64,000 nt of DNA, from the NCBI GenBank assembly GCA_900321715.1, contig ONXC01000006.1:62001-126000 (forward strand), in the 5' to 3' direction. The notes under the pieces were generated by a model. The model was given only the letters and a program-made list of their open reading frames with translations. It was not told the DNA's origin and did not search any database. A program made the translations under genes and the position numbers. This document shows, piece by piece, positions 35,834 to 44,687 of the stretch. The DNA comes from an uncultured Bacteroidales bacterium (GTDB lineage Bacteria; Bacteroidota; Bacteroidia; Bacteroidales; UBA932). Each line of letters opens with the position of its first letter. Positions within the stretch are counted from its first letter, which is position 1.

Positions 35834-38155
35834 ATGACAGATCAAAATAAGAAGAAAGTCACCAAATGGTTCTGGATCCTCATCACCGCTCCGGTAGTGG
35901 CGGTTATCGGCCTGCTGTGCCTGGTGTGGGCCTTTGCCGATATCCCTTCCCTGGAAGAACTTGAGAACCCGGATTCCAAACTTGCCACCCAGGTAATTGC
36001 GGAAGAAGGGGAAATCCTTACCACTTATCATATAGAGAACCGTACCTTCGTGAGCTACGACGAACTTGCGCCCTCGCTGGTCCAGGCCGCCGTGGCAACT
36101 GAAGACAAACGCTTCTACAAGCATTCCGGAATAGACCTCCAGTCCCTTGGCCGCGTGCTTTTCAAGACCCTCCTCTCAAGGGATTCCTCCCAGGGCGGCG
36201 GCTCCACCATCACCCAGCAGCTTGCCAAGACCCTCTACCCCCGCGGAGAGCGCGTAGGAAAGTTGAAGATGATCTGGATAAAGCTCAAGGAATGGATCAC
36301 CGCCATAAAGCTTGAACGCAACTACACCAAGGAAGAGATAGTTGACATGTACCTCAACGCCATCTTCTTCGGGTCCAACTCCTACGGCATATCATCGGCC
36401 GCAAACCAGTTCTTCGGGAAAAAGCCTTCGGAGCTCCTCACCCAGGAAAGCGCCGTGCTGGTGGGTATGGTGAACAAGCCCACCCGCTACAACCCCGCCA
36501 TCAACCCTGACAACGCCCTCAAGCGCCGTAACCTTGTGCTGGAGCGCATGAGGGAGATGAAATACCTCACCAAGGCGGAATGTGATTCCCTCCAGGCACT
36601 CCCCATTGAGCTTCACGCCCGTCAGGGAGACCGCACCACCGGAGTAGGCCCCTATTTCAGGGACATGCTGCGCCGCACGCTCAGCGCTTCCCAGCCCAAG
36701 CGCTCCTCCTATTATATGATAGAGGATTACAGGGCCGATTCCCTCCTCTGGGCCGATGACCCCCTGTACGGCTGGCTGAACAAGAACTCCAAGAGCGACG
36801 GTACCCCCTATGACCTTGACCGTGACGGCCTGAGGATATACACAACCGTCAACTACAAGATGCAGCGCTACGCTGAGGAAGCAATTGCAGAGCATCTTGG
36901 AAAGGATCTCCAGAAGGCCTTTGACAGGGAGCTTAAGTACAGAAGGAATCCTCCTTTCATGGCCGATACCGAAAAATCAGTCATAGAGACCACCATGAAG
37001 CAGGCCCGCCGCTGGAGTGACAGAACCCGCATGATGAAGGCTTCCGGCGCCACTGACGCAGAGATTGAGGCCTCCTTCAACGAGCCCGTAAAGATGAGGG
37101 TGTTCACATGGGACAAACCCGGTTACAGGGACACCGTCATGACCCCCAACGACTCTATCCGTTACTATAAGTCCTTCTTCCGTGCCGCGTTCATGGCCAT
37201 AGAGCCCGGAACCGGCTATGTCAAGGCATATGTGGGCGGCCCGGATTACCGCTACTTCAAGTACGACAACGTCCGTCAGGGCAAGCGTCAGGTTGGTTCA
37301 ACCGTGAAGCCCTTCATCTATACCCAGGCCATGGAGTCTGGCATGACTCCCTGTGACCAGGTCCTCAACTCCCCCGTTGTGATTGTAATCAACAAGGACG
37401 GAGACACCTGGTCTCCCCAGGACCCTCACGCAGACGGAACCATGGTAGACCTTACCTGGGGCCTGGCTCACAGCTCCAATTCTGTATCGGCCTATCTTAT
37501 GAAGCAGCTGGGCGCAGAATCCATGGTTTCCATGATGAGAAAGATGGGAATCACCGGATTCATAGATCCCGTGGTGTCTCTGTGCGTAGGTGCCGCAGAT
37601 CTTTCAGTATATGATATGGTCACAGCGTACAACACTTTCCCTTCAGGCGGCGTCTACACCAACCCCATGTTCGTCACGCGTATTGAAGACAGCGAAGGCA
37701 ATATCCTTGCGCAGTTCTCTACACGTAAGCATGAGGCCCTTTCACAGCGCGCCACAGGAGAGATGCTCACCATGATGAGGGCCGTGGTAGACCACGGCAC
37801 CGGCGTAAGGCTGCGTCTCAAATACGGCCTCAAGGGAGAGATTGCAGGCAAGACCGGAACCACCAACGACAACTCCGACGGCTGGTTCATAGGCTACACG
37901 CCCCGAATCACCGCAGGCATATGGGTTGGCTGCGAAGACCGCTATGTGCGCTTTGCAAACAACAGCCTTGGCCAGGGCGCCAACATGGCCCTGCCCATCT
38001 GGGGACTCTGGATGAAGAAAGTGCTTAAGGACGGCACCCTTGGCATATCAGAGTCAGATGTCTTCCCGGAGGAACTGAAGGGTTACTGGTGTTCTCCTGC
38101 AACTGAAGAGCAGGCGCCGGAAAAAGAAGATCTTGAAAATTATTATTTCGAATAA
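35834..38155 (+). CDS. mrcA: Class A penicillin-binding protein (PBP1A)
   Basis: 773 residues from the ATG at 35834 (MTDQNKKKVTKWF). One N-terminal membrane anchor (about 14-36). The GT51 glycosyltransferase domain has catalytic Glu90 in ATEDKRFYKHSGID, plus GGSTITQQLAKTL and the following RKXXE-type region. The transpeptidase domain carries the serine motif STVK (in VGSTVKPFIYTQAM), SSN (in AHSSNSVSAYLM) and KTGTT. It polymerises and cross-links peptidoglycan in the periplasm. The stop overlaps the ddl start by one base (TAATG), so the cell-wall genes are coupled. Confidence 0.96.
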   Translation: MTDQNKKKVTKWFWILITAPVVAVIGLLCLVWAFADIPSLEELENPDSKLATQVIAEEGEILTTYHIENRTFVSYDELAPSLVQAAVATEDKRFYKHSGIDLQSLGRVLFKTLLSRDSSQGGGSTITQQLAKTLYPRGERVGKLKMIWIKLKEWITAIKLERNYTKEEIVDMYLNAIFFGSNSYGISSAANQFFGKKPSELLTQESAVLVGMVNKPTRYNPAINPDNALKRRNLVLERMREMKYLTKAECDSLQALPIELHARQGDRTTGVGPYFRDMLRRTLSASQPKRSSYYMIEDYRADSLLWADDPLYGWLNKNSKSDGTPYDLDRDGLRIYTTVNYKMQRYAEEAIAEHLGKDLQKAFDRELKYRRNPPFMADTEKSVIETTMKQARRWSDRTRMMKASGATDAEIEASFNEPVKMRVFTWDKPGYRDTVMTPNDSIRYYKSFFRAAFMAIEPGTGYVKAYVGGPDYRYFKYDNVRQGKRQVGSTVKPFIYTQAMESGMTPCDQVLNSPVVIVINKDGDTWSPQDPHADGTMVDLTWGLAHSSNSVSAYLMKQLGAESMVSMMRKMGITGFIDPVVSLCVGAADLSVYDMVTAYNTFPSGGVYTNPMFVTRIEDSEGNILAQFSTRKHEALSQRATGEMLTMMRAVVDHGTGVRLRLKYGLKGEIAGKTGTTNDNSDGWFIGYTPRITAGIWVGCEDRYVRFANNSLGQGANMALPIWGLWMKKVLKDGTLGISESDVFPEELKGYWCSPATEEQAPEKEDLENYYFE

Positions 38156-39174
38156 TGGCAAATTATAAGTCAATTGCAGTCATTTACGGTTCAGACTCCT
38201 CAGAATGGGAGGTATCCTGCCGCAGTGGAGAATTCATCGCATCCCGTATAGACGAGTTCAAGTACGACGTCTATGAAATCTTTGCCCGCTTTGGAAAGTG
38301 GAAGCTGGTTGCCATGCGCAAGGCCAATTCCATGCGCATGCCGTTCCCGGAAGGCGCCCAGCCGGAGGTGGACAAGACGGATTTCTCCGTGATGGTACTT
38401 GGAGAGAAGGTACAGCTGGATTTTGCATACATAATGCAGCACGGTGCGCCCGGTGAAACAGGCCTCCTGCAGGGTTACCTTGAAATGCTTGGTATTCCCC
38501 ACTCCACCTGCAGCGCATTTGTAACCAGCGTGGCCTTTGACAAGTATTCCTGCAAGAGATATATCCAGGACGCAGATTACGTGAAGTTTGCCCCGGACTG
38601 CGTAATCCGCCGCGGGGAGGATGTCCACAATTTCTGCAAGATGGTTACGGAAAGGCTCCGTTTCCCCGTGTTTGTGAAGCCCACGGACAACGGTTCCAGT
38701 TTTGGCATCTCCAAGGTGACAAAGCCCGAAGACCTTCCTTCGGCCATAGGTTTTGCCTTCTCCGAGGGCCGCACCGTTATGGTGGAGCAGGGCATCCCCT
38801 GCCAGCATGAGCTCACCTGCGCCGTTTACGCAGACGGCCAGGAGGTAAAGGCCCTTCCAGTCATAGAGATAATCTCCCAGACCGGCTGGTTCGACTACGA
38901 CGCCAAGTATAACGGCCTCAGCTCAGAAGTCTGCCCCGCAGAGATTCCGGAAGAGCTTTCAGTCCACATCCAGGAAATCTCCAAGCGCATCTATCGCCAC
39001 CTTGGCTGCAAGGGACTTGTCAGGATAGACTATATATCGGCCCCGGACGGAATCTACTTCCTTGAGGTGAACATCATTCCCGGCATGACCAACGCATCCC
39101 TGGTGCCCAAGATGGTGCGTGCCGCCGGAATGGACATGACCTACTTCCTGTCAAAGATTATCGACAACGCCTGA
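38155..39174 (+). CDS. ddl: D-alanine--D-alanine ligase
   Basis: 339-residue ATP-grasp ligase that makes D-Ala-D-Ala for peptidoglycan precursors in the cytoplasm. The N-terminal domain is YKSIAVIYGSDSSEWEVSCRSG. The ATP-binding part has FVKPTDNGSSFGISKV and VEQGI. The C-terminal catalytic part has GLVRIDYISAPDGIYFLEVNIIPGMTNASLVPKM, which includes the metal-binding Glu/Asn and the terminal PGMT loop. It overlaps the genes on both sides by one base, between PBP1A and prmC. Confidence 0.95.
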   Translation: MANYKSIAVIYGSDSSEWEVSCRSGEFIASRIDEFKYDVYEIFARFGKWKLVAMRKANSMRMPFPEGAQPEVDKTDFSVMVLGEKVQLDFAYIMQHGAPGETGLLQGYLEMLGIPHSTCSAFVTSVAFDKYSCKRYIQDADYVKFAPDCVIRRGEDVHNFCKMVTERLRFPVFVKPTDNGSSFGISKVTKPEDLPSAIGFAFSEGRTVMVEQGIPCQHELTCAVYADGQEVKALPVIEIISQTGWFDYDAKYNGLSSEVCPAEIPEELSVHIQEISKRIYRHLGCKGLVRIDYISAPDGIYFLEVNIIPGMTNASLVPKMVRAAGMDMTYFLSKIIDNA

Positions 39175-40076
39175 TGCTCCTTGCCGATTTCATCAAGAAG
39201 GGCGTAGCTGCCCTTGAGCCCCTGTATCCCACCGCCGAAGCCCACAGCATCGTCCTGATGCTGTGCGAAAGCCTTATCGGCACAAAGAGTTACACGCACA
39301 TAGTTGAGCCCCGGTACGACATAGACAAAAAGGCCGAACAACCGCTTGCAGAGGCAATGCTGCGCCTTCAGGCCGGGGAGCCCATCCAGTACGTGATTGG
39401 CCGGACGGATTTCTGCGGGCACTCATTCAAGGTAAACAGGAACGTCCTCATCCCCCGCCCGGAGACAGAACTCCTGGTGAGGGAGGCCATCAAGATTGCC
39501 GGACGCATCCAGCGTATGAGAATCCCCTACGGCAAAAGCGCAGAGCCCGTGCGCGTTCTGGACCTGTGCACCGGTTCCGGCAACATAGCATGGTCCGTGG
39601 CGCTGGGAGTTCCCGGTGCCCGAGTAGTTGGCGTGGACATCTCTGAAGCCGCCCTGGACGTAGCCAGAAGCCAGAATTTCTCTGCCGACCTAAAGGCCAC
39701 GGGCGCTCTTGCCCCAACCTTTGTGGCGGCCGATGTCCTGGACACTGAGCAGGAATTCAACTACGGTTCCTTTGACCTTATCCTGTCAAATCCTCCCTAC
39801 ATCATGGAGAAGGAGCGCGCGCTCCTCAGAAAGAACGTGGTGGACTATGAGCCGGCATCGGCCCTGTTTGTCCCTGACGACGACCCTCTCCTTTTCTACC
39901 GTGCCGTAGCTCGGTGGTCGGAGCGCTTTCTATCTCCTGAAGGAAAGGGCCTTACTGAGATCAACGAGGTCCTTCCAAAAGAGACCGTGGCGGTTTTCCG
40001 GGATTCCGGATTCGGGGAAATTGACGTAGTTAAGGATTTTTTTGACAAAAACAGGTTCGTTTTCTATATGAAATAG
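39174..40076 (+). CDS. prmC: Release factor glutamine methyltransferase
   Basis: 300 residues. PrmC methylates the Gln of the GGQ motif in peptide-chain release factors. The N-terminal helical domain ends at GRTDFCGHSFKVNRNVLIPRPETELL. The SAM-binding motif is VLDLCTGSGNIAWSVAL, and the catalytic NPPY is present in LILSNPPYIMEKE. The start overlaps the ddl stop (TGATG). A normal-length member ending with KNRFVFYMK. Confidence 0.95.
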   Translation: MLLADFIKKGVAALEPLYPTAEAHSIVLMLCESLIGTKSYTHIVEPRYDIDKKAEQPLAEAMLRLQAGEPIQYVIGRTDFCGHSFKVNRNVLIPRPETELLVREAIKIAGRIQRMRIPYGKSAEPVRVLDLCTGSGNIAWSVALGVPGARVVGVDISEAALDVARSQNFSADLKATGALAPTFVAADVLDTEQEFNYGSFDLILSNPPYIMEKERALLRKNVVDYEPASALFVPDDDPLLFYRAVARWSERFLSPEGKGLTEINEVLPKETVAVFRDSGFGEIDVVKDFFDKNRFVFYMK

Positions 40077-40112
40077 GCATCTGAAACCACTCAGATACCT
40101 TTTTTCCGTTTC

Positions 40113-40139
40113 ATCCGTTTCACTATTTTTGAAACGGAT
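40113..40139. promoter_or_regulatory. Hairpin/operator-like inverted repeat before the lipoprotein gene
   Basis: ATCCGTTTC (40113-40121) and GAAACGGAT (40131-40139) are perfect inverted copies around 9 nt. A possible -7 element CAACTTTG follows at 40149-40156, and a second 7-bp inverted repeat (TATCCGG/CCGGATA, 40157-40163 and 40178-40184) ends just before the ATG. It could be an operator or the end of the prmC transcript. Confidence 0.45.
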
Positions 40140-40193
40140 AACTCTCCTCAACTTTGTATCCGGAGCCGGGCTTTAATCCGGATATGAAATGCT

Positions 40194-41342
40194 ATGAAAA
40201 AGTGTCTGCTTATTGTGACCATGGCAGCCGCCGTCTTCTGCGGCTGCAGTAAAACCGATTATGTACCTGAAACCGCCCGCGAGGAAGCGCCGCGGTTCGT
40301 TGCGCTTGAAGATGTGGCAAAGATCTTTGCAGGATTGCCTATTGGCGTGGATCAGATGACCGAGGTTCACGACGCCGCATCCGGGAGCGCCGTCAACGGC
40401 TACGACGAAGAATACCTGATGAAAGATCTCTTTGAGGCCCCCGGAACCGGCGTAGGAGACGTCCAGTCAAAAGCCAGGGAGTATTCAAGGCCGCTGAGGG
40501 ACCTCCTGAGGGAAGCTCTTTCCACAAAGGCCCATACAGAGGGCGCGCAGTGGCTGGACTCCCTGATGGTATCCGACGTCCAGATATACTGGCCGTTCAG
40601 CGATTCCTGGAACGGCAGCGCCCTGCCGGTCATAACCTTTGACCCGGGGGATTTTGCAACAAGTAACGTAGGCTATGCCCTTAAGGCCGATGGCAGTTAT
40701 GACAAAGTGCTTGTGGACGAGCAGATGGCCCGTGAAAGGCCCGTGTGGGTAATGAACCGGAACTCTGACGCAGATTACAAGTCCCTTGAGATGAGGCGCC
40801 GGGAAGACCCTTCCTGGGGAAACGGCGGCGGGGACATCATCGTAAGGCCTGAGACCAAGGCCCAGGCCGATATAAAGACCCTGATTCTGCGCTCTTTCAC
40901 CGCAAACCGGCAGTACGACAGCTGGTTTGCCGGCGCTTCGGAATTCTTTGTGAAAGTGGGAAGCGTGGAGAGCTTCAAGGCCTCAACAGAGGCCGAACTA
41001 AGGCTCTATAACCCCACCATCACGGACTTCATGATTGTTGTGAGAAGAAAGCAGGTGGGGCAGGAGATCCCCTTCAATGCCGTTCTGGTGTCAGAGTGGA
41101 CAAAATCCCTTACCAACTGTGCCCTCATGCTCATTGAGGACGACGGCGGCTCCCGCACCACATGGAAAGCCAATGCGATGGTGAAGGTCAATTCCAAAAG
41201 TTACGGCATTGAGCTGGAACTGCCCCTGAACTCCCGCGACGACGTTGTTTGGCGCGGTTCCCTTACCCGTTCCTACATAGAGAAGTACAGCGGAGAACTG
41301 GGTCACTTCGGAGACATTGACATGGTCCTGGAACTGATATGA
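40194..41342 (+). CDS. Lipoprotein of unknown function
   Basis: 382 residues with a signal peptide and lipobox FCGC (Cys18). I do not recognise a domain. The mature protein has an N-terminal helical stretch (about 40-115), a segment with LMVSDVQIYWPFSDSWNGSALPVITFDP, a basic/acidic middle part and a C-terminal part rich in beta strands (about 250-382, FFVKVGSVESFKASTEAELRLYNP, FMIVVRRKQVGQ, SYGIELELPLNSR). It was probably kept on its own promoter after the PBP1A-ddl-prmC operon. It ends 59 nt before the promoter of the toxin-antitoxin pair. Confidence 0.8.
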   Translation: MKKCLLIVTMAAAVFCGCSKTDYVPETAREEAPRFVALEDVAKIFAGLPIGVDQMTEVHDAASGSAVNGYDEEYLMKDLFEAPGTGVGDVQSKAREYSRPLRDLLREALSTKAHTEGAQWLDSLMVSDVQIYWPFSDSWNGSALPVITFDPGDFATSNVGYALKADGSYDKVLVDEQMARERPVWVMNRNSDADYKSLEMRRREDPSWGNGGGDIIVRPETKAQADIKTLILRSFTANRQYDSWFAGASEFFVKVGSVESFKASTEAELRLYNPTITDFMIVVRRKQVGQEIPFNAVLVSEWTKSLTNCALMLIEDDGGSRTTWKANAMVKVNSKSYGIELELPLNSRDDVVWRGSLTRSYIEKYSGELGHFGDIDMVLELI

Positions 41343-41400
41343 GCAGCGTAGCCATACCCTTAACCGTTATTACAAATTTGGATATTCGTAATAACTTTTC

Positions 41401-41408
41401 TATCTTTG
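41401..41408 (+). promoter_or_regulatory. Promoter -7 element for the toxin-antitoxin pair
   Basis: TATCTTTG is a perfect TAnnTTTG match, 20 nt before the antitoxin ATG at 41429. It supports that start over the in-frame ATG at 41339, which lies inside the previous gene. Confidence 0.75.
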
Positions 41409-41428
41409 CCATAGCAAATGAATACGCT

Positions 41429-41740
41429 ATGACAACCAAACTCATCAATATCGGAAACAGCAGAGGTATTGTGATTCCCGCAAAACTGCTCAAGAAGTAT
41501 AAGGTGGACGACAATGCTTCCGTATCACTTGAAGAAGAAAACGGCAGGCTTTATCTTAAGTTTTCTCCAGCAGAGGAAGAGCCCTACACCGGTCCGTTCA
41601 CCGGTCCGTTCAAGGCTCTCAAGGACCTCGTTGATGAAGACGCCTGGGGCGGAAAAGACATGGATCCCGTGGAATATGTGAGGCAGCTAAGGGATGACAG
41701 CAAAGCCGAGAAACGTGTAATAGACTGGGGAGATTTCTAA
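41429..41740 (+). CDS. AbrB/MazE-type antitoxin
   Basis: 103 residues. The N-terminal swapped-hairpin DNA-binding domain is visible: MTTKLINIGNSRGIVIPAKLLKKY, then VSLEEENGRLYLKF. The C-terminal half would bind the toxin. It holds a 12-bp exact tandem repeat coding GPFTGPF (near residues 54-60), which could change copy number. The stop is 1 nt before the toxin ATG. Antitoxins of this type neutralise their toxin and repress their own promoter. Confidence 0.85.
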   Translation: MTTKLINIGNSRGIVIPAKLLKKYKVDDNASVSLEEENGRLYLKFSPAEEEPYTGPFTGPFKALKDLVDEDAWGGKDMDPVEYVRQLRDDSKAEKRVIDWGDF

Positions 41741-41741
41741 T

Positions 41742-42134
41742 ATGTATTTAATTGATTCCGACACTCTTATTGCCCTCGGACGCGGGAAAACCTTTATTCA
41801 AGATAGAATAAACCGATGTGGCATAAATAATTGCGTCCTATCTGAAATAAGCCTGGCTGAACTGTATGTTGGTGTTTATAAAATCCGGAGCAGCAAGGAG
41901 GAACTATTTCTACAGTTTTTAGAAAACTGCTTCAAAATAATCCCGATTTCGCCTGCAATAAAAACTTTTGCCAGACTCCGGGCGCAACTGGAAAGCTCAG
42001 GTTTTATTCTTGATAAAATGGACCTTTTTATTGCAGCAACGGCGCTGGTCAATGACTATACTTTGGTATCACATAATACCAGTCATTTCTCCCGAATCCC
42101 AGGATTGAAACTAGAAGACTGGATAGAAGAATGA
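41742..42134 (+). CDS. PIN-domain toxin (VapC-like ribonuclease)
   Basis: 130 residues with the PIN-domain acidic residues in order: Asp5 in MYLIDSDTLIAL, Glu40 in SEISLAELYVG, Asp94 in KMDLFIAATAL and a polar pair in LVSHNTSHF. VapC proteins cut tRNA or rRNA with Mg2+. The gene is clearly richer in A and T than its neighbours, which suggests transfer. The last 4 nt overlap the start of the U32 peptidase gene (ATGA), so the toxin and that gene are translated from the same mRNA. Confidence 0.87.
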   Translation: MYLIDSDTLIALGRGKTFIQDRINRCGINNCVLSEISLAELYVGVYKIRSSKEELFLQFLENCFKIIPISPAIKTFARLRAQLESSGFILDKMDLFIAATALVNDYTLVSHNTSHFSRIPGLKLEDWIEE

Positions 42135-43939
42135 CTTACCTTGAACTACTTGCTCCGGCACGTACGGCCGATATTGGAAAAGCCGCAATAGACTGCGGCG
42201 CCGATGCCGTGTACATTGCCGGGCCGGCTTTCGGGGCCCGCGCCGCTGCAGGAAACTCCGTTGAAGACATAAGGGACCTGTGCGCCTATGCCCACCGCTA
42301 TGGAGCAAGGATATTTGTTACGGTAAACACCATTATTTATGAGGATGAACTGGAGGACGCCAGAAAACTTGTCCTGGACCTTGCCGGGGCCGGAGTTGAC
42401 GCCCTCATAGTACAGGATCCTGCTGTCATAGAGATGGCCCGCGGCACCGGAATGGCCCTTCATGCATCCACGCAATGCGCCATCAGAACGCCTGAAAAGG
42501 CCAAGTTTATTGAAAGCCTGGGATATGGGAGGATTGTCCTTGAACGCCAATTATCCCTTGATCAGGTCCGCGCAATAAGGGAGGCGGTATCGGCCGAAAT
42601 TGAATTCTTTGTTCACGGGGCCCTCTGCGTATGCTACAGCGGGCAGTGCTACCTTTCTGAATATCTTACCGGCCGAAGCGCCAACCGTGGAGAATGCGCC
42701 CAGGCCTGCCGCAGCCGTTATGACCTCCTTGACGGAAACGGCAAAGTCCTTATGAGGGACAAAGCCATCCTCTCCCTCAAGGATTACAACCTTCTTCACC
42801 GCCTGGAGGATCTGGCCGATGCCGGCGTATGCTCTTTCAAGATTGAAGGCCGCCTCAAGAGCGAATCATATGTCAGAAACGTAGTCACGGCATACAACCA
42901 GGCGCTGAACGCATTGATTGAGAAGTGCCCCGGGAAATACTCCAGGGCATCGTTCGGCCATGTGAACGGCGGTGTGGCTCCGGACCTTGAAAAGACTTTC
43001 AACCGCGGATATACGGAACTCTTCATTGACGGCAACCGTGGAAAATGGTCCTCCATGGACGTCCCCACCCATCTTGGAGAGTATGCGGGAGAGGTTTCCA
43101 GCATCACCAGGGACGGGATAGTCTTAAGGTCATCGGCCCTGGACCTCTCAAACGGAGACGGCTTTGCCTTCCTCAGCGGCAATGAGATTGTGGGCTTCCG
43201 GGCCGATGTAGCAGATGGCCTCACCCTCCGCTGCCGCGTTCCGGAAGGGCTCCGGGTTGGGACAAAACTCTACCGCAACATAAGCGCAAAGTTCCAGAAA
43301 CGCCTGGAGGCATCGGCTCCGGTAAGGGAGATGACGGTATTCACTACAGTCCGTCTGAGCGGTAACACCATTGGCGTCACGGCCAGGGCGGAGGATGGAC
43401 GGGAAGCGGCCGTGTCACTCACTGCAGACAACGGACCCGCACGTGACCGGGAAAGAATGCTGTCCGTGATTGCCGGTCAGATAGCAAAGCGCAGCGGGCA
43501 TTATTCCTTCCTTGAGCCGGAAATACACGCTGAAGGTGAAGTTCCGTTCATGACATCGGCCTTCCTCAACGGAATAAGGCGTGAAATAGCTCAGGAACTT
43601 GACGGGATGCAGGTGCATGCAGTTCCGCTCAAGTTGGGCGCCGTTTCGGAAGAATCGGCCCCCAGGGAACTATCCTACAAGGCTAATGTGGCAAATTCCG
43701 TAGACCGGGCCATCTACGCCAAAAGGGGCGCGGAAAAGATGGAAGATGCCTATGAGATCTCTCACAGGGACGGCGCAGAAATTATGAGGAGCAAATACTG
43801 CGTCCGTCACGAACTTGGCCTGTGTCCCAAACAGGGCAAAAACAAACCGGAGCCCCTGTACCTTCTCAATGCAGGCAAGAGACTCCGTCTTGATTTCCAC
43901 TGTGCAGAGTGCGAGATGACCGTTACAGCAGAGCGTTAG
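42131..43939 (+). CDS. U32 peptidase-family protein (RlhA/TrhP-type RNA hydroxylation)
   Basis: 602 residues. N-terminal (beta/alpha)8-type domain (LELLAPARTADIGKAAIDCGADAVYIAG), then the U32 signature with its conserved cysteines (EFFVHGALCVCYSGQCYLSE, RGECAQACRSRYDL), which in characterised members hold an iron-sulfur cluster. A C-terminal extension of about 250 residues has further cysteines near the end (LDFHCAECEMTV). E. coli relatives are RlhA (23S rRNA C2501 hydroxylation, about 650 residues) and TrhP (tRNA U34). The extension favours RlhA, but I cannot separate them. The gene overlaps the toxin gene at its 5' end and ispD (convergent) by 17 bp at its 3' end. Confidence 0.88.
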   Translation: MTYLELLAPARTADIGKAAIDCGADAVYIAGPAFGARAAAGNSVEDIRDLCAYAHRYGARIFVTVNTIIYEDELEDARKLVLDLAGAGVDALIVQDPAVIEMARGTGMALHASTQCAIRTPEKAKFIESLGYGRIVLERQLSLDQVRAIREAVSAEIEFFVHGALCVCYSGQCYLSEYLTGRSANRGECAQACRSRYDLLDGNGKVLMRDKAILSLKDYNLLHRLEDLADAGVCSFKIEGRLKSESYVRNVVTAYNQALNALIEKCPGKYSRASFGHVNGGVAPDLEKTFNRGYTELFIDGNRGKWSSMDVPTHLGEYAGEVSSITRDGIVLRSSALDLSNGDGFAFLSGNEIVGFRADVADGLTLRCRVPEGLRVGTKLYRNISAKFQKRLEASAPVREMTVFTTVRLSGNTIGVTARAEDGREAAVSLTADNGPARDRERMLSVIAGQIAKRSGHYSFLEPEIHAEGEVPFMTSAFLNGIRREIAQELDGMQVHAVPLKLGAVSEESAPRELSYKANVANSVDRAIYAKRGAEKMEDAYEISHRDGAEIMRSKYCVRHELGLCPKQGKNKPEPLYLLNAGKRLRLDFHCAECEMTVTAER

Positions 43940-44609
43940 CCAGCGTAAGGTCTTCAGGGGTGGTGATCTTTATGTTGTAGCGCTCCCCTTCCGTGAAACT
44001 GAGAGGTATGCCGAAGCGCTCCGCCACTGAGGCGTCATCGGTAAAAAGGGTGTCGTACCCCTGCGTATAGGCCTCTTTCAGGCGCTCGCTCCAGAAAATC
44101 TGAGGGGTCTGGGCTCCGAAAAAGCGGCTGCGATCGGCCTTCTCTCCGGAAGAGACCAACTTCCCGGAAGCGTCCTTGTCCAGAACCTTCAGGGTATCCG
44201 TCACCGGCATTACGGGAATAAGTGCCTCTACGGAAGCGGCCTCATCAAAAAGTCTCCTGATACAACCGGCCGATATAAGCGGCCTCACGCCGTCATGCAC
44301 TGCCACCAACGCGCCGTCAGGGACATACGCAAGGGCGTTTTTCACGGAATGGAAGCGGGTGAAGCCGCCTTTCACCAGACGCTGCGGGCAGGTGAAGTTT
44401 TCCTTTATGCAGTACTGCCGCCATGAAGCCACATTTGCCTCCGGAAGCACCGTGATTATATGGAGGTCAGGGACGGCCGCCATGAATCTTTCAAGCGTCA
44501 CGCGCAGTATGGGCTTACCCCCCAGTTCAAGGAACTGTTTGGGAACGGCGGCCCCCATTCTGGTGCCCACGCCGCCTGCCGTAACGATGAGGTACTTTTT
44601 TCTCTCCAT
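43923..44609 (-). CDS. ispD: 2-C-methyl-D-erythritol 4-phosphate cytidylyltransferase
   Basis: 228 residues. IspD joins CTP and MEP in the non-mevalonate isoprenoid pathway. The nucleotide-binding start is YLIVTAGGVGTRMGAAVPKQFLELGGKPILRVTLE. DALVAVHDGVRPL-type residues are present (GALVAVHDGVRPLIS) and the C-terminal TDDASVAERFGIPLSFTEGERYNIKITTPEDL is intact. It stands alone on the minus strand, divergent from mreB, and overlaps the U32 gene at the 3' end. Confidence 0.95.
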   Translation of the reverse strand: MERKKYLIVTAGGVGTRMGAAVPKQFLELGGKPILRVTLERFMAAVPDLHIITVLPEANVASWRQYCIKENFTCPQRLVKGGFTRFHSVKNALAYVPDGALVAVHDGVRPLISAGCIRRLFDEAASVEALIPVMPVTDTLKVLDKDASGKLVSSGEKADRSRFFGAQTPQIFWSERLKEAYTQGYDTLFTDDASVAERFGIPLSFTEGERYNIKITTPEDLTLANALL

Positions 44610-44646
44610 AGAGTAAATACTTTACGCAAATCTAAACAATTTTTAG

Positions 44647-44654
44647 TAACTTTG
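44647..44654 (+). promoter_or_regulatory. Promoter -7 element for the mreBCD-mrdA-rodA operon
   Basis: TAACTTTG (TAnnTTTG) lies 33 nt before the mreB ATG. Confidence 0.7.
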
Positions 44655-44687
44655 AAAGTTAATCGCAAATAGACCTATACATAGCAT

